Shown here one piece after another: positions 21,287 to 33,794 of a DNA stretch of 64,000 nt (the first letter of the stretch is position 1; each line of letters starts with the position of its first letter). A program made the translations under genes and the position numbers. The notes under the pieces were generated by a model, which was not told the DNA's origin, made no database searches, and was given only the letters and a program-made list of their open reading frames with translations. Source of the stretch: Ustulina deusta (lineage: Eukaryota > Ascomycota > Sordariomycetes > Xylariales > Xylariaceae); the NCBI GenBank assembly GCA_023159155.1, contig JAJNNX010000018.1, positions 248,001 to 312,000 of the forward strand, read 5' to 3'.

Positions 21287-23718
21287 CTAACACCAAGTAA
21301 ACACCGGGTTTTTAGCTTTGACTGTCTCTAGCCGCTCGACTATAACTTTGCGCCTGTGACCCTCCATACCTTCGGCCGCGGCATACCCGAGATCGCCTTC
21401 CACGTCGTCTTCGGTAGCTTCCTCGGTGCTGCCTGCATTGCCGTATATCTGTTGCGCAATGGTAGTACTGTGTCTTCGCGCCGAGGCAAATGAGTGGTGT
21501 CGATATTTGTAGTGCGAGGTTGCCTGAACCTCTGACCGTGCGGGGCCTTGGTAACTTGACCTTGGTCCAACTTGACTGATGGAGGGACGGGCTTGGGTCT
21601 CGTTCCATGACCTGGAAGCTGAACCATTTCCATCCCCTTCTGGTGACTGTGCTCTCGGACTTGTAGCCAAATCGAAACGACCGGGATGTGGAAGAGGAGT
21701 AGAAAGGCCGAGCAAATCCTCTCCATGGTTGTCAGGGTGGGAAGATGAGTTGGCTGCGCCGATATCCATCTCTTCTTGGATAACATCATGACGGCCGGAC
21801 TCGGCCTTCCGGCGCATCTCGGAAGAAGCCATACGCATCGGAACAGCGACAGGGACATCGACCAAATCGTCCCATACGCAAACCCTCACTCGACGAGTGA
21901 GCTCTAGTGGCCCGTGATCTGGTGTCTTCAAGGTCTCAACGACGTTCCAAGCCTGGCCTTTCATGACGGCCATTTGCCGAGAAAACATTTTCTCCTGAAA
22001 ATCGGGGTCAATCTGGAAGACTTTCCGTAATTCGTGCGAGGTCTGACTCCACCATGTTGTAGATGTCAGTAGAGGGAGGAAATGATCCCGAGTCTTCTGT
22101 GAGAACGGTCGCCCAATGAGATCAACGGGCAAGAAAAGCCAACCAAAGGGAAAGCTACCACTTAGATTAGCATGATTCGGTCGTGTTTAGTGAGATGAAA
22201 AGGAATATACCTTCGCCAAGCGTCCGGGTGCTTCCATGGCCACGATAATGAGTTATCAATGGCTCCGATTGATATCTTGGGATTCGGAATCTTTGTAGAA
22301 TCACCTGCGTTCATGGGCTTTTGAACCCTATAGGGATATGGTTGTGAACTAGTTGGTTGCGTTCGTTGCGTTAAGTCGACCGGTCTAGGTGCATGTTCGC
22401 GCTCTTCTTCGTTTGTGAGATCCATGTTGAGTTGTAGTGGCTCTGAAGCTATTGAAACTTCTTGGGTCTCCCAATCCACCTTAACCATCCAATTATCCAA
22501 GCCTCGGTCTGTATTCCGCATAATATAGTCTAATATGACTAGCTTTTCTAGTTCCTCTCGAAAAGACTGTTTTAAGGATTCTGTCCACATGAAGTTATCT
22601 GGGCCAAGTGGGCGTCGTTCCCTAGTACTGTGCTCATCGTCGCTCTCAAATTCATCGTAGTGTGTTCGGGTTGATGGCCGACAGTTTGTAGTCCACTTCT
22701 TCCGCCTATTCCGATGTGTGTCATTAGAGCGAAGGCCGGACCAATACTGGTCAGGCCAAGGATGCTCCCTCAGAAAGATGTTGGCATCCTTAAAGCCCTT
22801 GAGGAAGACCTGGAAGCTACCGGGTTTGGCGGGAAGCGGCTTCCCTTTCCTATAAAAGCTCCGACGATCCCAGTACGGGTAGTGAAAAGACTTGGATGAC
22901 AACCACACCACATCTGTGTACGGTACCATGTTGGTTCGGAGTTGGCAATCCAATGTGTATGCTGCTGCTTCACTCACGTAGGAGAGATTGGGGATAAGAC
23001 TGCCAAGAGGTCAGAACTGCTAATCTGGGAAATGTAAGATTTATATGAAAACATACCAAGCTCTTCCGAAGAAACAAGGGAACAAGTTCCGATGAATCCA
23101 CTTGTTCCACTTGGGATTTCCAGCCGCATAAGGCTCCTCATCCTTTGGCTTAAAAACACCCACGATCTTACCGTCCGTGTTGCGGGCGAAGTAGCTCCCA
23201 GAACTGCCTTGGGTGATCATACTAGGATGCATACCCTGATTGATAGCAATCCTGACGCTCTTGACTATCTGATCAAACTCTGCCTTGGACATAGCAGGCT
23301 CGGGCAGAGCGGCAAGTGTCTCGGGAGTGGCGGGTCGAACACCTGCGGGAGGGTGGAAGACACTGTAATGTATCTCTAGGCGCTCCTCCTCGCCGGACTG
23401 CCTCCCCTTTGCCCTTTTGAATTTGGATGCAATTTCGTCAGCCCATCGCTCCAGCCGTGCGTTTATAGCCTTCAAGTCAACACCAGAGTTGCTCCTATGA
23501 CGCCTGGGGAAATTCTGTTTCTTGGCGAGCACTTTGGGGGAGGTCATGCCAGAGTGCGGTCGCGGCTGAGTAACGGGCGCAAAGCGAGGCGCAGACTGGG
23601 GCTGGAGGGAGACAGAGCTCTGAGCCAGGAGCTCGTCATCGTCGTCGGACTCGTCGCTGAACTGGTCGGCCTGGGCCAGGCGTTCATAGCCTGTGGTGGC
23701 AGGTCGGCTTCGCGGCAT
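21287..23718 (-). CDS. LSB6: Type II phosphatidylinositol 4-kinase
   Basis: Makes phosphatidylinositol 4-phosphate on endosomal, vacuolar and plasma membranes. Exons are 23718-23057, 22999-22211 and 22154-21287, giving 772 aa. I start at the ATG at 23718 (MPRSRPATTGYERLAQAD); the frame opens further upstream but without an ATG. The N-terminus is acidic and Ser-rich. The kinase domain begins near residue 170, with a GSSGSYFARNTDGK nucleotide loop, the VFKPKDEEPY lysine block, FPCFFGRACLIPNLSYVSEA (across intron 1), catalytic RNTDRGLDNW near residue 380, and IGAIDNSLSWPWKHPD. DAWRSFPFGWLFLP spans intron 2 and fixes the acceptor at 22155-22157. A block with GQAWNVVETLKTPDHGPLEL follows, then a Ser-rich tail. 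Introns are 57 and 56 nt. Cysteines in CFFGRAC could be palmitoylated, as the CCPCC motif is in animals; that is inference. Confidence 0.96.
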
Positions 23719-25724
23719 CGTAGCAGCTGGACGAGGCGGCAATTCGACATGGGACAACGGCGGGAACGATTGGGAAGAGTAGTGGGCAACCGAAATTCGA
23801 CGTGTAATGATTATGTCATGCTCGCGAAAAGGCGTCGATTATTCGTGAACAGTGAAAGGGGCCAGGCCGAAGCTGCCGTGACGCTTCGTCAGGTAGACAG
23901 ACAGGTAGTAAGAGTAAGTGGTTTGTAGATAATGAATGACGAGAAATGAGAAGCTCAGCCGCAAAGCACACTCTTCGGCTAGCGGCTGGACCAGATGAAG
24001 ATGATGATGTGAATGAAGCTAGATGGACACTTTCCTGTGTAGGTGTTGTACATGAGGTAATCCAGTATCGACCTCGGAAGGTAGTATAAGCATACCTAGC
24101 TAGGTACCTAAGAGTTTCACTGTTCCGACTGTTTAGGCAACTTGCCTACCTAAATAAGTATCTTACCAGGCTAACCCAGGTAGTGTAGCGTACCAGACCG
24201 GCAATCTTGAACATGGCTTAGTTAGGTTCGGTTCAAGATCCCCGTGGGTTTTCATTGGTTGCATTATTGATAGTGCTTCCACAGCTTCCTCGGTAGCCAC
24301 ACAACCGCCACAAACCGTATTCCCCACTACCTAATAGGTACACTAAGTCTACTAGAACGTAGGTTTTATCTGGAAATACTTTCATGCCAAAACAAATGCC
24401 ATGGTCACCAAGTATGGTTCTAGTCCGCTACTCATACTTTGGCCATTGTATGATAAGTGCTAGGTAATATCTAACCCAATCCAAATATTTACCTATTACC
24501 TACCTAGTTAGTTTACACATGATAAGTAAGCAATATCTCCTCCACGAACTTCCTCAAAACGCCCATCGCCAACAATGCCTTTCGGAGATTCAATGATACT
24601 TATACCTTGCTCGAAAATAAACATTCCTCGGGTAATAGACAGACGAACGGGTGGCGTCGACTACGATAACCGCCACCGGAGTTGTCCGTGTATAACCATC
24701 ATGAACTATGCCAGCCTACCTACACTATATGCCTAACGCAGATGCGACGTCTTTTAGATTGTATTGTAAAATGATATACGGCTACATACAGAGCAGTCTG
24801 CTGTCATCACGCGATCTCGTACATAATGCCCGCCATTCCCCAGATGTCATAGGCTCAACGCCCGGGCAGAACCCGATTGAAACCATGCAGCCCCAGCGTG
24901 GATCACCTTCTTGGCACGAGCAATCCCCAGTTCTCAGCTTGCTGTCATTCGACGTAATCAAACACGTACGAACTTACATGTAGGTAGCCTCACCTTATTA
25001 GAAAACCTACCCCAAGCCAAGAATAGGGAGGGGAGAGAGGGGCCCGGGGAAGCTAGGGAAACCTGGATTCAACATCAGCCATCTTACTATTACTAGCATT
25101 AGACTTGGATCATGACTCTCTGATGCCATCCACTATCCCTACAGAGTTTCGCTCCGTCGGCAATAGAGTTTACTTACGTCAACCAGTCCTGGGAGAAACA
25201 TCTGACCTGGCCAATCGCACATGGGCCCCCTACGAGGTGAGGCATTGATTCCGGCGAACGGGCCCCGACCGCTTGACGATCATTAGGACAACGTCGATCA
25301 CCACCCACGGCCTCTGCAATTGGGACAACCGTTCCGGGGCATCGCTCGATAGCGGATCCCAGGGCGACGGGGGGAATTCCCCGATGAAGCTTGCTTGAAT
25401 CCCTTCTCTATCCAACTGTAAAAGAGGAATCCTCCTCCCTTAAGTCTCGCCCCCTTTGTCCAGGTAAGCGCTACCACATTCCACCTACTTGGTATTGACT
25501 TAACCCGAGAAAGCTAGTTCTGGTAAACCAGACGACGTGTGCTCATGGTGGTGGTTTCCCGACATGTACCGTTGATTCGTTGCTGTCATCATATAAATAC
25601 ATTGTAAACTTACCCAATCACTTCACCAAGGGTTGCGGAACTATCTCTACACTTGACGACGATTCGAAATAAGTCTCTATCGCCTTTCAATACCCCCAGC
25701 CAACTAGCCACGCCCGTTTCAACA
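23719..25724. other. Divergent intergenic region
   Basis: About 2 kb between the Lsb6 gene (-) and the orphan gene at 25,725 (+). Dense GTAGGTA/ACCTACC words lie at 24,080-24,200 and 24,340-24,510. No coding signal was seen in the short open frames. Confidence 0.55.
25592..25598 (+). promoter_or_regulatory. TATA-like element upstream of orphan gene
   Basis: TATAAAT about 130 nt upstream of the ATG at 25,725, on the matching strand. Position and sequence fit a fungal TATA box; no transcript evidence is available. Confidence 0.4.
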
Positions 25725-26342
25725 ATGGCCGCCCATACCGGAATAGTGACAGAGACGCTACTCGACATAACCATAACGCCCTTCTCGCCAGAATCAGAAT
25801 TCCAACGCGGCCGCAAGCGGCGCCGGGATTTCTTCGAGGCAGGCCCAGCAGGCAGGGCGACAATTCCATCGAGCGAGTCAGCCACGTTTAGGGGACGATG
25901 CCGGTACCGCAGTAGCTCGCGGTACCTGGACATGTCGCGGCCGACCTCTCAACAACAACACAGGATGCTGGCGGTGGGCAACAACAACCGCCAGCGGAAC
26001 ACCTCGGCTTCTCCTTCACCCTCGCGCCGCAAGATGATCCGCATCACGCAGCTGGCCGGAGCCCGCCGTCCGCCCAGCAGGTCGCCCTCACGGTCTCGCT
26101 CTCCGTACGCGGCTTACGCGGGCCTCGGGACGGCGGCGCTCACGCCCCGGCGCAGACGGCACAGGACGCAGAGTCGGAGCCGGGTCCATACAAGTCTGCC
26201 TATGGGGTTCGAAATGGCATCTCGCGGCGACGAGATCAAGATCAAGGCTGTGGAAGCCTTGGTGCTCCCTATCACGACATACGAGATGGCGGCGCCGAGC
26301 GAGGCATCCATGGCCAAAAGCAGCGAGCGTCGTGGAGAATGA
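25725..26342 (+). CDS. Hypothetical basic Ser/Arg-rich protein
   Basis: Single open frame of 205 aa from ATG 25,725 in a good context (AACAATGG). The frame extends 24 codons further upstream without an ATG. It is Arg/Ser/Pro-rich, with GRKRRRDFF near residue 30, RRPPSRSPSRSRSPYAAYAG mid-protein and a PRRRRHRTQSRSR cluster. These resemble RS-type low-complexity and possible nuclear localisation signals. The C-terminal about 50 residues (GDEIKIKAVEALVLPITTYE) look more ordered. A TATA-like element lies about 130 nt upstream. I do not recognise a family. The length, start context and promoter-like element favour a real gene, but no intron or homolog supports it. Confidence 0.55.
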   Translation: MAAHTGIVTETLLDITITPFSPESEFQRGRKRRRDFFEAGPAGRATIPSSESATFRGRCRYRSSSRYLDMSRPTSQQQHRMLAVGNNNRQRNTSASPSPSRRKMIRITQLAGARRPPSRSPSRSRSPYAAYAGLGTAALTPRRRRHRTQSRSRVHTSLPMGFEMASRGDEIKIKAVEALVLPITTYEMAAPSEASMAKSSERRGE

Positions 26343-26979
26343 CGCTAGGTTTGCATGGGGTCAGCGACTCATCTTTGTTTTGATTTCGCACGATTCAAAA
26401 GACATGCTCCACCAGAGTCGGTGTCAAGTCCGCTTGGTAGCGAGGGGTCTGTGACATGCAGATATCTAGACACGTTGTTCGGGTATATATGGGCACTCGA
26501 ACAACACCGGCGCCAAGTTGTGCGAGAACATGAGACGGGGTCAAGGGAGTGTCGTGGGCATTGTCTTGGCGGATGATAATGATACGATGTTGGTGTGCAG
26601 ATGGCGGTTATGACCCAAAAGTATCCTGAAACTACCTAGGTTAGGGTGGTTGGAATAGCGTTAACAGATTTAGTGTACCAAGATTCACATTGTATGGGAT
26701 TATCATCTGGAGGCCTGGATCAAGAGCTTTCGATGCAGAAATGATTATTGAGACGCCTAAGAAGCTCTTCCAAATAAATTGACAGGGCCTTGCGTGTGAC
26801 TTTCTGTGCCCCATTAATTGCTTATATCTTGATGTGTGTATGTACCACGTTCTCACTGGCGTTACCCGTTCCCTCTGGTTCTGGTATCCCAGATAAAAAA
26901 ACAACACCCAAACCATCAATTCTCCTCCCGTGCGCAATTCGATGTAACATAGTGAAGATAAAATCCACGTCTCATCGGG
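26343..26979. other. Convergent intergenic gap
   Basis: About 640 nt between two convergent small genes, containing both 3' UTRs. Nothing else was recognised. Confidence 0.55.
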
Positions 26980-27495
26980 CTAGATTACAGTTCCTGGCAC
27001 ACTCATGATGATGACTAAGAAAACGGTAAGGATAGGGAGGGCGAGACTGTCAGGGGCAACACCAGGGGCATCACGAATCTTCATGCCTGCCACAGTGCCG
27101 GCGGTGAGATTGCGGTCGGCCTCGACGATGGCAATAGCGCTCGAATTGCCACACTGCTGGTTGAGCGCCACGTTGAACTTGAGGTCCATCAGTTTGGGAG
27201 ACTCGGCGTCAAGGATAGCGACTGCAGGGAAGGTGCCCAGCGACGAGGATCGTAGGAATGCGGCTCGGAGCGTAGAGTTCAGTGCAATGGTCGACAGATT
27301 TGCGATCCGACTATAGTCTGCACAGGACACAGGAAGGCTCGCGGGTACTGCCGGCGTAGCGGCCGGGCTCTGCCGCGGAGCGAGAGCGGTCCGGAACTGG
27401 ACCGCTGCAGCACTGGCAATGGAGATGTGAAAGAGCGAGAGCGAGAGGAGCAGCACCAATGATGTGACGGGGTTGAAGGACGCAATGCGGGCCAT
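26980..27495 (-). CDS. Small secreted, probably membrane- or GPI-anchored protein
   Basis: Single-exon gene, 171 aa. Residues 1-29 are a classical signal peptide: MARIASFNPVTS, a Leu-rich core, then an Ala/Ser cleavage region. The mature part has two cysteines (in PVSCADYS and NQQCGNSS) and several N-glycosylation sequons (NLS, NST, NSS, NLT). The last about 22 residues, from DSLALPILTVF onward, are a hydrophobic tail with almost no charge after it, as in GPI-attachment signals or a tail anchor. Family unknown; it resembles fungal cell-surface proteins. A 250-nt pyrimidine-rich stretch on the coding strand lies just upstream, as in many fungal promoters. It converges on the Ser/Arg-rich orphan. 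Confidence 0.72.
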   Translation of the reverse strand: MARIASFNPVTSLVLLLSLSLFHISIASAAAVQFRTALAPRQSPAATPAVPASLPVSCADYSRIANLSTIALNSTLRAAFLRSSSLGTFPAVAILDAESPKLMDLKFNVALNQQCGNSSAIAIVEADRNLTAGTVAGMKIRDAPGVAPDSLALPILTVFLVIIMSVPGTVI

Positions 27496-30274
27496 TGTGA
27501 CGGTTGCTTTCTGTATTGTTCTATTTTCTCTATTCCTCTTTGCTTCTCTGCCCTTTTGTGGATTCGGCCCCTACGTTCCAATGAAGCAACAGCACGGGGA
27601 AATGAACGGAGTCGATATTAGAAAATAGATGTGGCCGGCCACGAAAAAAAGCGAACAATAGAACGTAAAGAATAGAAGCGAAGTGAATGTAGCGAAAGGC
27701 GAAAAGAAAACGACAGACCGAGCTGGCGACCAAGAGCAGAGAGCAAGAGAAAGAGAGCAAGAGAAAAGAGAGTGAAGAAATGAACGAATACGTAAAGGAG
27801 ATTAAGAGAAGAACTTACTTGGCCCACCTAGCATCCAATATGTCATAATTGCTCAGCTAGCTGTCAAAAAGACGGAGAGCGAGGTTTTCAGAGTAGGTAG
27901 GCAGGACTTCTGCTGAGGCTCATGTTTCGGGTGCCTGGCTACTACGCCTGATCCGTGTTCCGAGCAGTGGTGTATAGCTGCGATACCACATTTGGTGTTG
28001 TTCTGAAGCAGCGATCAGACAAGATGCGGCCCACCCCTGTTGCATGCACTAAACCTACCCCTGTTTAGCCGCCGCACCTTAATCCTCGCGCTTCGTGATG
28101 CCCATGTTGTTTGAGAAGCTGCCTCCTGTCTTCGCCACGCAGGGGAGGACAAAATAATCATTGAAAAGAAGACAGCGACCGCTCAACAAAGGATTCCAAC
28201 ACCATCGTCTCATCTACCTCTGCTAGCTGCAAACAAAGCACAATATATTGATCACGTGATGTGATCATGGCCATTCTCCAACATGTCGCGTCCCCGAGAG
28301 AACGCCGAGCTCTTCAGCATCTAGTCTTTCACTGCACTGGCTGGCAGCTATCGCGTACTGTAGGAGTCTGCATGCAGCCTTGTACAGTTGCATTTGCATT
28401 TTCTGAGGACAGAACAAGGCAAGGACCTTAGAGATGAATGCTATCGTAAGCTTGCAGACACCCCTTGGCTGCCTGATGGTTATCTTTCGTAACAAGTATA
28501 ACAAAGGGGTTTCTGTATCGGGAACATTCGGAAGGAAGAGAGAATGATAAAAAAGGTGCTCTGGCAGCTCAGACAAAGGAAAGAATTTGGCATGTGATGC
28601 CTCTTTCCCGGCGCCCGACACTTTTGGACAGGGCAGACTGATGTATACTAGACATGTAATCTCGATTGTGTTGCCAGTATTGGTCCGCCGGTGTCATGTA
28701 GAAATAGGTATTTGTAGGAGATATGACAGATAAAATCACTGCTCACTATGGTTGCTACCATGTAAGCCCCCACGTAAACAGAGAAGTGTAGATAGATAAA
28801 GCAGAATGGATAGATATTATACCTACATGCCCACAGTGTCGCAGTAATAAACAATAAATAGTGCAAAACGCGTCATAACCTCACCAAAAATAACCAAGCA
28901 GAGTAATGGGGTGCATTGGAGCTTTGTCCAGATCTGCGGGGCACGTGGTCTTGCAACGACCACATCAAGTAAGAGGGCTGATGGGAGGGCAGGTCAGCAG
29001 ACCAACAAGATGCCCATCGACTAGGTAGGAGCTATGGCTTGGCAAGCACTAGAACCAAGCTTTCGGAGGGGCTCGAGGGGAGCGACAGTAGTCTGGAGCC
29101 TGCGGACAGGCTACAAGCTCTATCTAAGTACCCAGATAGTCTACGTAACCAAGTACCTACACCAAATACGCTCGCCTCTGTAGTGTGTAGTGTGGCCGCA
29201 TCTCTTGGGCGCATCTTGCGGCAATGGGGCTGCGCCGGTCGTGAAGACCGGGCTCTTGTCGGCAAGCCTATCAGGGCAGCCGATAAGTAGGTACCTAGAC
29301 TTAGGTACTGATAGCACTCATCTCAACTTTGAGGGTGGACCCGTACTACCAGTACTAATAGAATACCAGCATACAGTACCTATATGTACGGTAACTCCAG
29401 TCCCAAATCCACCTCTATTGCAGTGTGTTTGCCATGTCCGGGGGTCTCTCAATACCGGCTCTACCGAACAATGCCATCTATATCAAACGAGGTAAGGTTC
29501 TAGAAGGCCTTGAACTACCGAGTACCTCCATGTAGGTAGAAACTGTGTGACTCCGTACCTCGCTCTGTACCCGTATTGTGGCAAGTAAGTGCACTGTAGA
29601 TAATAGTGTAGATATTCAATGGCACATATTTTTTCACCCCTCCTCCATCTATCTGCCTACCTGCTCCATCCCCATCCTCCCCATTCCCAATCCCAATCCA
29701 AATGCAGCAAAGAGCCCGTCTCCCGTCTGCAACTAAAAATGCCCTCGTGACTTCAGTCGTGAGCCAACCTGCCGACGTCGACGTCCATGACCCGGCTCTA
29801 TAATTCTCCCTCCGCGACGTCTTCTAGCCTTTTCAGCTATCGAGACGGCGCCTTCTTCACGTGCCTTTCCCCTCCGTGTTGCGGATACCCTCAGCAGTGT
29901 TGTTCTTGCGAGTGCGCCTCCACCTCGACGTCAGCCTTACATAGCAGGCTGCCTGCATTCTCCCTCCGCTCCCTGCACTCTATCTACACTCCATCTCTCT
30001 TGTCTTCGGTCGTCTGCACGCCCCGATAACAACCTGGAGTGTTTGTTCTTTGTTTCGCATCGCTATCGCCGCCGCCTCGCTCCTTCGACCCCAGTCCTCT
30101 CGGCTAGCCGATAACGCATCCGGCACTGCTGCACATATGTGCGCCGTGTCCCTTCCACGCACCTTTCGAGCCTTTGGCATGAAAGCTTCTGCGCAGGAGT
30201 CTTGGACATAGACACCACCTCCGGCGTGCCGCGTCTGCGAGTATCCACCCTTTGTTGCCTTGTGACAGGATCCC
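27496..30274. other. Divergent intergenic region with pyrimidine-rich promoters
   Basis: About 2.8 kb between two divergent genes. 27,530-27,790 is purine-rich on the plus strand, hence CT-rich upstream of the minus-strand secreted-protein gene. 29,630-30,060 is CT-rich on the plus strand upstream of the SNF2 gene. GTAGGTA words cluster at 29,100-29,590. No other gene was seen. Confidence 0.55.
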
Positions 30275-33200
30275 ATGATGGCCTCACATCCACACTCTCA
30301 TGGTATTGCCGGTTCTGCCCTTCCTCTTCTCCCAGCATCTGCAACCCTCCCTCACTAATAACAATCCCCAAATCTGATGGTCGCAGCGGGACTTTTCTTG
30401 TCAACATGCATTTGCGCTTCGTTATAGTGACGCTAACCTTTCCCTCTTTCCTATAAACAGGACCTGTGCGAAACGGAGAATCGAACAACACGCCCGCTAG
30501 AGAAGCTCCCGCCTATAATCCCGCCGCCCTCCTCAACCCTCGCGCTTTCAACGGCCTGGTTTCTTCCAATAATGGCATCCAAAATCCTTTCTTCAACGGC
30601 TCTGGTACCTCAACCCCGGTTGAGTATAGCTTCGATAGCCCCAACAGCAAGCTTCCAGATCTGCCGATGCACCAAACTGCGAACCCGTTGGCCCCGCCAG
30701 ACGGATTTGGTACCATGATCGAGCGCATGAACAATGTCGAACACCGCACATTTGCCGCTCCTCAGAACAAGCGCCGGAAGTTAGAGGCCGAAGATGGATT
30801 CGAGACGAAGCCCGGCTTTGGAGCTGGTGGGAGCGGCATGATAGGCCAGCATCTCACGGAGAAAAGGGCAGAATCCAAACAGGCTGCAAGTACCCAAGTT
30901 GAGATGGTCGATCTAACTACTGGAAGTACGTCACCTCTTTCTAGTGTCATGAGAGCATCACTAATTTTTCTATAGACTCTGATGGCGATGTCGTTGAAAT
31001 ACAACCACCGATAGAAGCGGAGGTTTGCTACGGCATGGTTCAAGACGCAAGGCTAAATTGCCACCTTGTACCCAGCCCGAAGCCAGGTGCCATCGCATCT
31101 ATGGGCACAACCCACTGGCCAATAGTCAAGATTGTGTTGAAGAGGAAAATCGGGGATGAGACTCATAGAATCTATGCCTACGACCACACCAGGAATATTG
31201 TCGGCTTGGTAGATCCGAATACTTCTTTGGGTCTTGCGCCATTACTCGATGCGCCACGCCTTCAGATCAGAACTAATTGTAGGATCAGCTCGAGACGAAA
31301 AGAAGCTGGAGAAGAGGTTGGTATGCCTATTTCGAAAAGCTATAGCCTAGATATGGTGCTCTACGGCCCGCGGAAGACCGCTGCGACTGTCGGCAAATAT
31401 CTATCGCAGAAAGGTGTCTGGCTTAGGAAGCCGTTCGTTTACGAAAATGGTATTCAATATGAGAATCCTCAGGAGATTGAGGGTCCAAGACCTCCTCCAC
31501 CCCCAGCATTGAGACAGCAACCCACATATCCGCCGCCTCCTCAGATGGTTCGAAGCATCGAAGAGATTCGCTCCGAGGTTATGGGTGTTTTTGATTCACT
31601 TACTAAAAGTGAAGACCTTCCGTTGATGGAGCCACATCCTCGAGTACAAACAGAATTGCTTCGGCATCAGAAACAGGGGCTTTATTTCATGACCACAAAA
31701 GAACAGCAACGCCAATTTTCCTCGAACGGGAAGACCCCTGATTCCTTTTGGCAGCTGCAGCACGGCCAACAGGGCCAGAAGTTTTACCGCAATGTAATTA
31801 CCGGCCAAATACATGATAAAGTGCCACCTGAGACGTTTGGTGGCATTCTCGCTGACATGATGGGACTGGGCAAGACATTGAGTATATTATCCCTTGTCGC
31901 CACAACGTTTGATGATGCCGATGACTGGTCGAGAAAAGAACCAATTCAACCGCAAGCTCCCCCGTCAAAAAAGAAGGGGGAGTCATCGCAGCAGTTTAAC
32001 GTACCAGCTCCGCCTCCCCTTCAACTAACACCTCTCAGGCGAAATGGCAAGGCTACGCTTCTAGTTTGTCCCCTCAGTACCATAAACAACTGGGAAGAGC
32101 AAATCAAACTTCACATAAAACCGGGTCAATTCAAGTATTATATTTACCATGGCTCTAACCGCATCAAAGACGCGAACCTGCTTGTTGACTATGATATGGT
32201 GTTGACCACTTATGGATCTGTGGCTAGCGAGGTGACTGCTCGCAATAAGAGGAAGCCTGGACCCTGGCCGCTCGAGGAAATTGGCTGGTTTCGCATCGTG
32301 CTCGATGAGGCCCACATGATCCGAGAGCAATCGACTCTCCAATTTAAAGCTATTTGCCGCTTGCAAGCCAATCGACGATGGGCTGTTACGGGTACGCCGG
32401 TTCAAAATAAGCTAGACGATCTTGCTGCTCTTTTAGCTTTCCTGCGATTGAAGCCGTTCGACGAGAAAGGCAAATTCACCCAGTACATCACAGCTCCATT
32501 TAAGATGTGCGACCCCGAAATTGTGCCTAAACTTCGAGTTCTCGTGGATAGCGTCACATTACGGCGACTGAAAGACAAGATCGACCTAGCCCCAAGGACC
32601 GACCACCTTATCAAACTCGACTTCTCTCCAAATGAGCGCAAGCTCTATCAGTTATTTGAGCAGAATGCACAGGATAAAGTGCAAGTTTTGGCTCAAGGCA
32701 GAGAGCGAATGGTTGGAGGGAAAGTATACATTCACATTTTGCAGTCTATTTTGAGACTCCGGTTGATCTGTGCTCATGGGAGAGACCTTCTGAATGATGC
32801 TGATCTTGAAATCATGCAAGGTATGACGGCCGACTCGGCAATCGACATTGACAGTGATGATGAAGACACCAAGCCGGCCATAGCCGAATCCAGATCCTAC
32901 GAAGCGTTTGCACTTATGGAAGAAACGAATAACGATCATTGCATCTCATGTAAGCGAAGAATTGGTTCAAACGATGGCGCCGATATCGCATCGGAGCGGG
33001 AGGAGGATATCATAGGCCATATGACCGCCTGCTTTCACCTCCTCTGCCCGAATTGTATCAAGCCTTGGAAAAGAGAAGTCGATGGCAGGGAATTGGGCAA
33101 TTGTCTGTTCTGCGGTTCTTACATTCGTTTCCAGTGTAATGAACTCCGTAAGAGCAAGCTCGAGGTTGAGCATGAAGGCCACCATCCAGACAAAAGAGAG

Positions 33201-33794
33201 AATAAGGATCGCTCAAAAGATGGATATACTGGGTATTCTGGACCTCACACTAAGACACATGCCTTAGTCCAAGACTTGCTTAAGTCGGAAGCTGAGAGCA
33301 AAGCCAAACCTGACGAACCTCCTCTCAAGTCAGTCGTCTTCTCGGCTTGGACATCCCACCTTGATCTTATCGAGATCGCACTAGAAAGTGCAGGGATTCG
33401 CTTCACGCGTCTAGACGGAAAGATGAGCCGCCCAGCCCGAAGCGCCGCCATGACTGCTTTCCGAGAGGATGACTCTGTCCATGTTATACTTGTATCCATT
33501 TCTGCTGGTGGACTGGGTCTCAATCTCGTAACGGGAAACACCGTCTACATGATGGAACCGCAGTACAATCCCGCTGCAGAAGCTCAAGCTATCGACCGCG
33601 TACACCGCCTCGGCCAGAAACGGCCCGTGCGCAGTGTTCGCTACATCATGCGGAACAGCATCGAGGAGAAGATGCTTGAGCTCCAGGAGAAAAAGATGAA
33701 GCTAGCAAGCCTAAGCATGGATAGGAACCGCGTTATGGACAAAGCTGAAGCCGCAAAGCAGAAGCTCATGGATCTACGTGACCTCTTCAAATGA
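30275..33794 (+). CDS. SNF2-family DNA translocase with RING finger (Rad5/HLTF/Uls1-like)
   Basis: ATP-dependent DNA translocase and probable ubiquitin ligase in DNA damage tolerance or SUMO-linked repair. Exons are 30275-30302 (tentative), 30461-30925 and 30976-33794, about 1103 aa. The acceptor at 30460 needs a phase-1 upstream exon; an MMASHPHSHG exon with a G|GTATTG donor fits but is unproven. The N-terminus is disordered and carries VEMVDLT, a SUMO-interaction-like motif, near residue 155. A HIRAN-like block follows (RNIVGLVDPN, LAPLLDAPRLQI). Helicase lobe 1 has GGILADMMGLGKTLS (about 456) and VLDEAH (about 610). A C3HC4-type RING sits between the lobes (CISC from about 819, CFHLLCPNC, CLFC). 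Lobe 2 has FSAWTSHLDLI, RLDGKMSR, VSISAGGLGLNLV and DRVHRLGQKRPVR. RING between lobes is the Rad5/HLTF and Uls1/Rrp layout; the SIM-like motif leans to Uls1, the HIRAN-like block to Rad5/HLTF. Confidence 0.92.
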
